From positions 36,387-100,386 of the forward strand of contig REER01000053.1 in the NCBI GenBank assembly GCA_007694945.1: 64,000 bases of DNA, written 5' to 3'. Numbering within the stretch: position 1 is the first letter of the stretch; each line of letters opens with the position of its first letter. This document shows, one piece after another, positions 55,222-63,026 of the stretch. Source of the DNA: Paracoccaceae bacterium (GTDB lineage: Bacteria; Pseudomonadota; Alphaproteobacteria; Rhodobacterales; Rhodobacteraceae). The position numbers were made by a program, and so were the translations under genes. A model generated the notes under the pieces. That model searched no databases. It was not told the DNA's origin and was given only the letters and a program-made list of their open reading frames with translations.

Positions 55222-56619
55222 ATGAGAAACGATAGGTTACGACATGCGTTGCTGCTGAGCCTGATCGCGGCGATTGGGTCGGCACTCACGATGAATGGGG
55301 CAGTCGCAGCGCCTTACCGACAGATTGCCGTGCTTCTTCTCATCATTCCTCTTATCTCGACGCTCGGAACACGCATTGAGCAGCCTGCCACGCGTCGTCT
55401 GTTTCGCTGGTCGATGGCTCTCGCAGGCGCTTTTCTTGGATTGGCCCTGGTACAGAGCATGCCGCTGTCATCCGGGAGCTTGGCCCATCCGGTGTGGGAC
55501 CAGCTTTCTGACTTGGGTATCGCGACGCAACGCACGATCTCTGTGGCACCATCGACGACATTGTCCGGGATCCCGGCGCTTATCCTGCCATTCTGTGTTT
55601 TCGCCGCGATGCTGCTACTCTGTCAGGACAAGCGCACAGCGCTCCTTGCATGGAAGGCGCTTGCTGTCCTTGGTCTGCTGCTCACCGCGCTATCTGCTTT
55701 TTTGGAACTTGCTTTCCCCGAGATCACTTTCTTCTCCCGGTTCGAGGTTGGACGCGGGGCATTCAACGGGGTTTTCGTCAATCGCAACACAACAGCAGCT
55801 TTTCTCGGCCTTACCGCCTTTGCGACGGCGGCTTGGGTGACGCTGCCGCGGCGTGACACCACCCCAGAAACAGTGGCCGAGAGGTTCGACTGGGGTAGGA
55901 TTATTCTGGCCGCTCTAATGTTTCTGGTCCTGATTGCGCTGATCACAACGCGTTCGCGGGCTGGCGTGACATTGGCGTTGATCTGCGTGACCCTCGCAAT
56001 GGCAATGGTCGTTGCTCTTCGACCGGACTACAGTCGGCAACACGTGCGACGACTGAGTGTGCGCGCAAAAGTCTTCCTGACATTGGGGTCCGGTGTGGCC
56101 CTCTTTATCGCATTCGGTGAACCAGTCGTCTCGCGCATAGCTGTGACGTCAGATGACGGTCGCTTGTGCGTCTGGATGGCCACGCTCCAGATGATCGAAG
56201 AGCGACCGATTCTAGGGTGGGGCTTCGGGACATTCGCAGACGTTTTTCCCCAGTTTCGTGATCCAGACTGTCTCGGAACGCATGGGGCATGGACCCGGGC
56301 GCACAATTCGCACCTTGAGTTTCTGGCCGGGATGGGTCTCATGGGTGGGCTGCTTTGGTTGATCGCTCTCATTGTGCTTGTTCATACACTGCTGAGCGGA
56401 GTGCAGATGCGTCGATCCTTGCAGGCCATCCCAGTCCTGAGCCTTGGCGCGCTTGCCTTTGTACTGCTGCATTCGGTGCTTGATTTTCCGCTTCAGATCC
56501 CCGGGGTGGCACTCTATTTCGCGGCCCTGATGGGCGCAGGATGCGCTGTCTCGATCCTGACGCGGTCAGCCAAGACCATCCGACGCCGCCCTTTGCCAAA
56601 AACGATTTATGGGAAATAA
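55222..56619 (+). CDS. O-antigen ligase/polymerase-like membrane protein (Wzy_C family)
   Basis: 465 residues from an ATG at 55222; GTG at 55126 (497 residues) is possible but its extra part is polar. About ten to twelve membrane helices. The Wzy_C signature is seen as NRNTTAAFLGLTAF, TTRSRAGVTLALI and the large periplasmic loop ILGWGFGTFADVFPQFRD ... RAHNSHLEFLAGMGLMGGLLWL. Family members polymerise repeat units or ligate O-antigen; since it lies among Wza/Wzc-like genes, polymerisation is more likely. Followed by the BTLCP gene in the same direction. Confidence 0.85.
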   Translation: MRNDRLRHALLLSLIAAIGSALTMNGAVAAPYRQIAVLLLIIPLISTLGTRIEQPATRRLFRWSMALAGAFLGLALVQSMPLSSGSLAHPVWDQLSDLGIATQRTISVAPSTTLSGIPALILPFCVFAAMLLLCQDKRTALLAWKALAVLGLLLTALSAFLELAFPEITFFSRFEVGRGAFNGVFVNRNTTAAFLGLTAFATAAWVTLPRRDTTPETVAERFDWGRIILAALMFLVLIALITTRSRAGVTLALICVTLAMAMVVALRPDYSRQHVRRLSVRAKVFLTLGSGVALFIAFGEPVVSRIAVTSDDGRLCVWMATLQMIEERPILGWGFGTFADVFPQFRDPDCLGTHGAWTRAHNSHLEFLAGMGLMGGLLWLIALIVLVHTLLSGVQMRRSLQAIPVLSLGALAFVLLHSVLDFPLQIPGVALYFAALMGAGCAVSILTRSAKTIRRRPLPKTIYGK

Positions 56620-56739
56620 AGCCTAAATTTCTTCCATAAGACTAGAGCCAAACGCCGCTTGAGCGCCATAGTGACGCCCGCGAGAGACACCGCCGCCCTC
56701 TCATCCTGATTGCGGGTGTAATCAGGTGTGGGGAGCGTC

Positions 56740-57432
56740 ATGGCATGGCGGTTGGTGTTGGTGTGGGGACCTGTCGGTTTCCCTTTTCCGGTTTGGTGCA
56801 AGGCGCTTTTTGTTCTAGTAGGTGCGACGCGTAGCGCCAGAGCATCGCTTCTGGGGCTTGCCTCGACTCTCCTTGCCATGGCGGGACCGGTCCTGCCTGT
56901 ACAGGCGGCAATGGAGCCGCGCATCATTGATAACGCGGTCAACCTGACCCCGCGTCGACCATTGTTGGCACATGTACGCTTCTGCCTGCTGTATGAAGGG
57001 CAATGCGATGTGTATCGTGACAGGCGCGATCCTGCGATGCGTGTTCAAGATCATCGAAATGAGGCGCAGCGGGTCAATCTCGCGGTCAATCGATCCATCC
57101 GCCCGAAACCCGATGAGGGCTTCGATTCATGGGATATCAATGTCTCCGATGGGGATTGCGAGGATTACGCCCTGCAAAAGCGTGCAGACCTGCTGGCTCT
57201 GGGCTGGCCCAGCGATCATTTGCGTATCGCAATCGTACGCACAGCCCAGGGAGTACCGCATGCGGTGCTTCTGGTTCGGATTGGGAGCGCGGATTATGTT
57301 CTGGACAATCTGACCGCGCGTGTTCTGCCCTGGAACGAAACCGGGCATCGTTTTCTCATGCTACAAGACCGTAACGATCCCCGGGCTTGGCATACTATCG
57401 ATGGCATGCGGCGCGGGGCAGGCAGCAGCTAG
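56740..57432 (+). CDS. Transglutaminase-like cysteine protease (BTLCP/LapG-like), exported
   Basis: 230 residues from the ATG at 56740, which has GGGGAG upstream; a GTG four codons earlier is less likely. N-terminal signal (through VLPVQAAM). The catalytic triad of the bacterial transglutaminase-like cysteine proteinases is complete: C140 in SDGDCEDYALQKRADL, H174 in QGVPHAVLLV and D189 in VLDNLTARV. The best known member, LapG, cleaves a surface adhesin in the periplasm and is held back by the c-di-GMP receptor LapD; no LapD or adhesin gene is visible here. It follows the Wzy gene and converges with the small TPR-like gene. Confidence 0.88.
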   Translation: MAWRLVLVWGPVGFPFPVWCKALFVLVGATRSARASLLGLASTLLAMAGPVLPVQAAMEPRIIDNAVNLTPRRPLLAHVRFCLLYEGQCDVYRDRRDPAMRVQDHRNEAQRVNLAVNRSIRPKPDEGFDSWDINVSDGDCEDYALQKRADLLALGWPSDHLRIAIVRTAQGVPHAVLLVRIGSADYVLDNLTARVLPWNETGHRFLMLQDRNDPRAWHTIDGMRRGAGSS

Positions 57433-57439
57433 CGGCGTG

Positions 57440-57949
57440 TCAGAACAACTGTTCCCGGCGAGTGTGGATCCAACCCTCATGCGGTGCATACTGTCTCGAG
57501 AGGTCGACAAAACCAGCTGTCGCCTCCGGGTGATCACCCATCGCGCGCGACAGAAGCGCCAGATTGAGCCACTGGTTGCCATCCATGGGCGCACAAACAA
57601 GGGCTTGCTCAATCAGCGCCCGCGTAGCTGCTCGTTGCGCCGAGAGGTCAGGATCATCGCTTGGAAGGAATGGATTGACTTCAGCTCGAAGGGCCAGAAG
57701 TTCGTTGGCGTAGAGATGCAGCGTTAGCATCGGGCTGTGAAGCAAGACATCGCAGGGCATATCGCCTTGTTGCTCGAGAACAGAGGTTAGAAATGCAAGA
57801 TCCGATACCTCCGTGCGGCCCTCCATTACCTCATCGGTAAAATCGTCATACGCGCTCCAGTCCAGATGGCGCAGGAGTTCCGGTCCAGTCTGTATAACAC
57901 TGACGACCAGTGCGACGAGGAAGATAACTCGTGTAACGACAGATCGCAT
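57440..57949 (-). CDS. Small membrane-anchored protein with TPR-like C-terminus, unknown
   Basis: 169 residues. One N-terminal hydrophobic helix (VIFLVALVVSVIQTGPELL, about 8-26), so it is anchored or exported; the rest is soluble. The C-terminal part (AATRALIEQALVCAPMDGNQWLNLALLSRAMGDHPEATAGF) has the spacing of one to two TPR motifs. It starts 8 nt after the Wzc-like stop on the same strand, so it is very probably co-expressed with it. I do not recognise a named family; PelF/ExoP accessory roles are only guesses. Confidence 0.6.
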   Translation of the reverse strand: MRSVVTRVIFLVALVVSVIQTGPELLRHLDWSAYDDFTDEVMEGRTEVSDLAFLTSVLEQQGDMPCDVLLHSPMLTLHLYANELLALRAEVNPFLPSDDPDLSAQRAATRALIEQALVCAPMDGNQWLNLALLSRAMGDHPEATAGFVDLSRQYAPHEGWIHTRREQLF

Positions 57950-57957
57950 ACCTTGGC

Positions 57958-60336
57958 TCAGTTATCGTGGTAGTAGCGATTGTAGTACGACCTGTAATAT
58001 CGATAGTTGTGATAATTACCATAAGCACGGGCCTTCTTCGGGTCGAAGAAATTCATGAAAGCGCCGACGCATTTATCACGCACACGCGGATCCATGCGCA
58101 GGATACGTCGTGCGATGTCACGATTTGTGCCACCCCATTTGAGCACGAAGAACAGGCCATCGAGCTTGTCGAGGATCGCGCGTGCATCCACCACTGGGCC
58201 AAGCGGGGGGAGATCCACGATCACATAATCATAAACCTGATCGAGTTCCTCCAACAATGCGATCATCCCCTTGCTGCCCAAAAGCTCCGATGTATGGGCA
58301 ACACGGGTCTTTGTATTGGGAAGCAGATGTACCTCGGTCCCTTCGATAAGGTTGCATACATCCTGCCACTTGGCCTCGCCCAGCAGCACATCCACAAGAC
58401 CGGTGTCAAAGGTTTTTCCTGTGGCGCGGGACAGGCCCGGATTGCGTATATCGCCATCAATCAGGATGACCTTCGCACCCTGCTGCGCCATCAGGCTGGC
58501 GAAATTTGCAGCGGTGGTAGTTTTTCCTTCGCCCGGGAAACAGGAAACAAACCCGACCTTTGGCGCCCGCGTAGTCTGTCCATGACGCAATGTCAGACTA
58601 ATTTTCCCCGTTCGTAAAGTTTCCGCGTAGCTTGAGAGCGGTTTGTCTGCGGCAAAGGTCAGCATTTCGGGAAACGGGACGACCTTTGCGCGCTCACCCG
58701 CCGGATTGGATACTCCGCGCAGAGTGTGTGCCAGCCCCTTTATCACCGACAGGCTACCAAGATACTCAAGCCCGAGATCTTCGCGCACATGCTCTTCCGA
58801 GCGCACCCTGTCATCGCGCCATTCCCGGAACGCGACAAAGCCGCCTGCGACCAGAAAGCCCAGAAGACCACCGAGTGCCAGCATGCGCTGTGTGTTGGGG
58901 TAACTGGGCCCACCGGGTGGCTGGGCACGGTTCAAAATGCGCGCATTCGAGACCGGAATCTGCTGACGCTGCGTTGCTTCCTGATGGCGCTGCTGGAAAC
59001 TGGCATGCAGGTTGCGTACAGTCTCGATATCGCGTTCCAGATCGCGTAATTGCATTATCGTCGCCTGATCGGCGCCCACACGCTCACCCACGCGCGCCTG
59101 TGCTGCTTCGAGACTTCTGACACGTTCGCGTGCCGCCCGCAGATCGTCGCGCACAAGTTGAGCACTCCGGCGGATTTCCTCGAACATCAGCGTCTCTATC
59201 TCCTCCAACTCGCGAAAACGGCGCTGTGTCTGGGCATGATCATCACCCAAGCTGGCTGCCAGTGTGTTGTAACTGCTGAGCACATCCAGATAGCGCGCCC
59301 GCAGCCCGGATGTTATGCCCTGCGTAGCTGTCTCGCGAACCACAGCGGACGTGTCTTCGTTCATGACGATTTCTGTCAGCCGCCGGTCGCGGGCCTCCAG
59401 TTCAACCAATTCGGCACGCGCTGTAATAAGGTTCTGAGAGAGGCGTTCCAATTCAGCATCTGCCAGTTGATTGACATCGACGCCAAGTAGGTTGTTCTCT
59501 TCGCGGAACCGGTCGGCAATATCCATGATCTGTTCAAGCTGGACCCGAAGCTCGTCGCGCCGTGTCTGCAACCACTCGATCGCTCGTTGGGATGCCTCGT
59601 CAGTCGATGCCAATTGATCTTCGATATAAGCTTCTGCAATGCCATTGGCGACACGCGCCGCGACATTGCGCGATGGCGAGGTATAGCTTATGCGCAATAC
59701 CCAACTATTGCGAACCGGTGTGACAGACATGCCTCCGCGCAAGCGCCGTGCGGCGTTTTCGATGGCGCGCTGCTCTGCATCATGGAGACTCTCAGGCGAG
59801 GGCGGTGCGGGGCCCCCGGTTGAAAAACCTGCCCGGACCGACCGGACCAATCCCATCAGCTGTCCGGTCACGGCACCACTAATTCGACTCAGCACGCCGG
59901 CACTGCGTGGCGCGTTGAAGCCAGCGTCCTCGTGGAGACGTAGGTTGCGGGCAACCCGTTCCGCGATCTTTTCCGACCGCAGCACCTCGATTTCTGTATC
60001 AAAATCGAAGCTCATGTTGCGCGATCCTGCTACACCAGTGAAATCCTGAAAGGTTTCAACATCTGCGGATCTGAACGTGTTGATTTCGACATGCGCAGTG
60101 TAGAGGCGGGTTGTCGTGGCAACTTGAGCAACAGCCAGTAATAACCCTACAAGCCCGCCCAAGACGAAAATGTGCCAGTTGCGCCTGATGAGCGCAAACA
60201 GCTTGCTCAGATCGATTTCGTCGTCAGCGCGATCCGGTTTGGCATCCTGTGCCTTGAAACCATCGCTATTCAATCTGTTCATTTCCGGGTCCAGGATGCG
60301 GCTTTCACGGTTACCGGTTTGTAAAGCCGCGGGCAC
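57958..60336 (-). CDS. Polysaccharide co-polymerase with bacterial tyrosine kinase domain (Wzc type)
   Basis: 792 residues (MNRLNSDG at 60282 is an alternative start, 774 residues). N-terminal Wzz domain with membrane helix at about 54-73 (FVLGGLVGLLLAVAQV), a long periplasmic coiled coil (about 240-460), a second helix at about 485-503, then the cytoplasmic BY-kinase: Walker A FPGEGKTTTAAN (K605), Walker A' LIDGDIRNPG (D627/D629) and Walker B VIVDLPPLGP (D708). The tail (772-792) has nine tyrosines in 21 residues, the expected autophosphorylation cluster. It would control chain length and export together with the Wza-like protein. Confidence 0.95.
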   Translation of the reverse strand: MPAALQTGNRESRILDPEMNRLNSDGFKAQDAKPDRADDEIDLSKLFALIRRNWHIFVLGGLVGLLLAVAQVATTTRLYTAHVEINTFRSADVETFQDFTGVAGSRNMSFDFDTEIEVLRSEKIAERVARNLRLHEDAGFNAPRSAGVLSRISGAVTGQLMGLVRSVRAGFSTGGPAPPSPESLHDAEQRAIENAARRLRGGMSVTPVRNSWVLRISYTSPSRNVAARVANGIAEAYIEDQLASTDEASQRAIEWLQTRRDELRVQLEQIMDIADRFREENNLLGVDVNQLADAELERLSQNLITARAELVELEARDRRLTEIVMNEDTSAVVRETATQGITSGLRARYLDVLSSYNTLAASLGDDHAQTQRRFRELEEIETLMFEEIRRSAQLVRDDLRAARERVRSLEAAQARVGERVGADQATIMQLRDLERDIETVRNLHASFQQRHQEATQRQQIPVSNARILNRAQPPGGPSYPNTQRMLALGGLLGFLVAGGFVAFREWRDDRVRSEEHVREDLGLEYLGSLSVIKGLAHTLRGVSNPAGERAKVVPFPEMLTFAADKPLSSYAETLRTGKISLTLRHGQTTRAPKVGFVSCFPGEGKTTTAANFASLMAQQGAKVILIDGDIRNPGLSRATGKTFDTGLVDVLLGEAKWQDVCNLIEGTEVHLLPNTKTRVAHTSELLGSKGMIALLEELDQVYDYVIVDLPPLGPVVDARAILDKLDGLFFVLKWGGTNRDIARRILRMDPRVRDKCVGAFMNFFDPKKARAYGNYHNYRYYRSYYNRYYHDN

Positions 60337-60412
60337 GGTGTTGCCAGAAAAAGATCGGCTCTACACGGGATTGCGAACGTTCACCAAAGGCCGGCGATTA
60401 AATACTCAAAGG

Positions 60413-61306
60413 TCAGTTGGTTGGACTGCGATCTGTACGCTGGCCTCTCGGCGTGAAGCTAGGTCCGCTTCCAAGCCCTGTCCCAGTGCCGCCGCCCGCA
60501 GCGAAGATGGCGTCACGCCCTGGCGCTGTGGCGCCTGTTCCCGCAGGCGATGCTCCGCCCCCTCCGATACCGGCCGGCGGCACTCCGGGGGCTGCTGGTG
60601 GTGGGGGAGCTGGATCGGGAATTGCGGCAACGTCAATCTCGTCACGGAATTCTGCTGCCAGTTGAAGCATTTGGCCGCCTGCAAGTGCAAGAGCAGTCTC
60701 AATGGCAGAAGCGAGATCGGCCTCCGCATCTTCTGCGATCGTGACAAGAGCGCGTGCAAGCCTTGCGGCATTAGCCGTGTCCCAGGTGTTGCCAAGTTCT
60801 ACCAGCAGGCCCGCAATGCGCCGGTCGAAGGTTACGGCCGCCAGCACATGCCCCTCGAATACGGCCAGTGACATGTCGGCATAAACCCGCTCAATCAATT
60901 CGTAGAGCCCCTGGGCTATATCGGGCAGAACGATCAGAGGCGAATTTTGCAGGATCACATCAATGATCCGAGCGGTGGCTTCCGGATCTGAGGTGATTAC
61001 AGCCGAAACCATGTTGGCCTGCAATCTGGGGTCGGCACCGGTGAGTGCTAGGCTGGCCAAAATGGCATCGACATCTTCCGCCGCGAGTGAGCCAACCAAC
61101 TCCTCAAGCTGATCCTGGCTCGCTGCACCCAGAATATCAGCAAGCGCAGAACCAGGCAGCGCGACAATATCCTGCGCCGCATCGTTGCGCGCAAGTTCGA
61201 TGAGTATTCCGATATCGTCAGTTGCGTCCTGCGCAACAACCGGCGCGACACCAAGTGCTGTTCCGAGGATCAGCGCCTGAAGAAGTGTCGAGTACTTTGA
61301 TCTCAT
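60413..61306 (-). CDS. Exported Ala/Leu-rich protein with Pro/Gly-rich tail, unknown
   Basis: 297 residues. A clean signal peptide ends near VVAQDA (about 25). Residues 30-230 are Ala/Leu/Asp-rich and almost certainly helical (repeated pattern such as LADILGAASQDQLEELVGSL). The last 65 residues are Pro/Gly/Ala-rich (PPPPAAPGVPPAGIGGGG) and probably flexible. I do not recognise the family. It precedes the Wzc-like gene by about 75 nt in the same direction, so a link to polysaccharide export is reasonable but unproven. Confidence 0.6.
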   Translation of the reverse strand: MRSKYSTLLQALILGTALGVAPVVAQDATDDIGILIELARNDAAQDIVALPGSALADILGAASQDQLEELVGSLAAEDVDAILASLALTGADPRLQANMVSAVITSDPEATARIIDVILQNSPLIVLPDIAQGLYELIERVYADMSLAVFEGHVLAAVTFDRRIAGLLVELGNTWDTANAARLARALVTIAEDAEADLASAIETALALAGGQMLQLAAEFRDEIDVAAIPDPAPPPPAAPGVPPAGIGGGGASPAGTGATAPGRDAIFAAGGGTGTGLGSGPSFTPRGQRTDRSPTN

Positions 61307-61445
61307 CGTCTGCTGCTCCGGTTTCTCTGCTCACGCGAGAAATGATTCTCGGCTAACTTATTACAATAGACAATCAGCGTATCCGTTTTCGCCCTAGTTG
61401 TCGACCAACAAGGCAACTCGCCCTGTGGTCTCTTGTACCTTGCGC

Positions 61446-62192
61446 TCAACCTGTCGTCAGAAAGTGGCAGGTGCCATCCGCGATCAATGCAGCAGTCAGT
61501 CGGTGCGTTGCATAAGCGCCTGTGTCAACCGAGATTCGACCATTTTCAGCACTCGGTTCCGTGGATATCCAATGTCCATGAGCAACCCAGGAATTGTCAT
61601 GGCGTTGTGTCGTCAAGAAATCAGGGTGCCCCCAGATCAGATGCTCTTCTTCCTGATCCTCAAAGGGTTCATGCGGATCCGCACCAGCATGTGCTACGAA
61701 AACATTCCCTGAGCGATGGCTTGAGGGAAGTCGCCTTAACCAGCCTTCGGTTCCATCAGACAACAGGCTGCGCAACGCATCACTTGCATTGATGAGAGAG
61801 GCAGGTTTCCGGTCTGGCAGGCTGATCCCGTAGCTTGCGAGAGTGCTCGTGCCACCATTCTCCAACCAGAATGCGCCAACTTCTTCTGGAGCATCCAGAA
61901 AGGCGAGCATCATTGCTTCATGATTGCCTTTCAGGCAGATCACATTCGAAGGCCAGATGTAGCTCTGTAACGCCTGCAGGCTTATCAGAACCTGGGCGCT
62001 GTTTTCACCGCGGTCGATATAGTCTCCGACAAAGACAAGCGTCAAATCGGTGCCTGCATTTTTCGAAATCATCCCGACCATCAACTCGAGCAGATCGGAG
62101 CGCCCGTGTAAATCGCCGATCACGGCGAGAGTATGCTCTGGGCGTGGAAGTGCGCGGGCACGTGATGGCAATATGCGTCTCAGGAACTGCAT
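61446..62192 (-). CDS. PPP-family serine/threonine protein phosphatase/metallophosphatase
   Basis: 248 residues from the ATG at 62190-62192; a GTG seven codons upstream is possible. The PPP metal-binding signatures are complete: GDLHGR at 26-31, GDYIDRG at 56-62, GNHE at 89-92, then H in FVAHAG and WVAHGH. This fold dephosphorylates phosphoproteins (or diadenosine tetraphosphate, as in ApaH) with two metal ions. It lacks clear ApaH features beyond the fold. Its position in the polysaccharide cluster near a tyrosine kinase suggests a protein-phosphatase role, not shown. TTAA-N6-TTAA lies 52-65 nt upstream. Confidence 0.87.
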   Translation of the reverse strand: MQFLRRILPSRARALPRPEHTLAVIGDLHGRSDLLELMVGMISKNAGTDLTLVFVGDYIDRGENSAQVLISLQALQSYIWPSNVICLKGNHEAMMLAFLDAPEEVGAFWLENGGTSTLASYGISLPDRKPASLINASDALRSLLSDGTEGWLRRLPSSHRSGNVFVAHAGADPHEPFEDQEEEHLIWGHPDFLTTQRHDNSWVAHGHWISTEPSAENGRISVDTGAYATHRLTAALIADGTCHFLTTG

Positions 62193-62327
62193 TGAGCGCA
62201 ACGTTATGAACACTTGCCCGATAATTGTCCATCGCGGAGGAGATTAACAGCAATTAACGCTTGGCTTCGCGCTTCGTGGCGCTGATGCGCGCAGATTGGG
62301 TTCTGGTGAGCGTTGCCGTGGATCGCC

Positions 62328-63023
62328 TCAGGTTGATGGGCGGTTCCAGAAATGCGCCAGTTCCTGCGGCGGTGCGGGCAGGCCCGGGAAAGCCCGCCAT
62401 GGAAGTGAGCTGTTGGGGAAAAGAATCACCCAGATGGTCACAAATATGACCATTAGGTAAGCCCAGAGCGAGCGGTGCTGCAGATACCATAGCTCTGCCT
62501 TGCCCTTGTAGGGCTTGATTACATCCGAATAGAACAATGTTGGGTTTTCTGCTTCGCGGGTCATGCGCTCCTCACCCCGAAACAGGATCGCGCCCACGCC
62601 GGACAGGCCCGGGCGCATGCGCACCAGGTCCTTCCGGATCTCCTCGGGGTAGAGCGCGAAGATGCGCGGGGTCTGCGGGCGGGGGCCGGCGATGCTCATG
62701 TCGCCCTTGAGCACGTTCAGCAGCTGCGGCAGCTCGTTGATCTTGGTCTTGCGCAGGAACCGCCCCATAGGAAGTACTCGCGGATCATTGTGCAGCGTCA
62801 GATCGCCGGTGCCGAGGTTCGGGCTGTCCTTGAGCATGGTGGCGAATTTCAGCAGGTCGAACTGCTTGCCGCCCAGCCCGACACGCGGCTGGCGATAGAA
62901 CACCTCGCCTTCGCCGGTGAAGCGCAGCAGCGGAATGACGATCAGCCAGACCGGCAGCAAGCCGACCACGGCGATCACCGACAGCGCGATATCTACAATC
63001 CGGGTCAGGTCCGGGCCACGCAT
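62328..63023 (-). CDS. Bacterial sugar transferase (WcaJ/WbaP/PglC-like)
   Basis: 231 residues with one N-terminal hydrophobic helix ([21 protein letters not shown]). This is the short monotopic phosphoglycosyl-transferase form. Blocks: [50 protein letters not shown] (with the catalytic D-E dyad region) and the C-terminal [19 protein letters not shown]. It transfers a sugar-1-phosphate to undecaprenyl phosphate. It begins 3 nt after the dehydratase stop. The left half (about 62,330-62,570) looks lower in GC and codon bias than the right half, judged by eye. Confidence 0.88.
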   Translation of the reverse strand: MRGPDLTRIVDIALSVIAVVGLLPVWLIVIPLLRFTGEGEVFYRQPRVGLGGKQFDLLKFATMLKDSPNLGTGDLTLHNDPRVLPMGRFLRKTKINELPQLLNVLKGDMSIAGPRPQTPRIFALYPEEIRKDLVRMRPGLSGVGAILFRGEERMTREAENPTLFYSDVIKPYKGKAELWYLQHRSLWAYLMVIFVTIWVILFPNSSLPWRAFPGLPAPPQELAHFWNRPST

Positions 63024-63026
63024 GGC

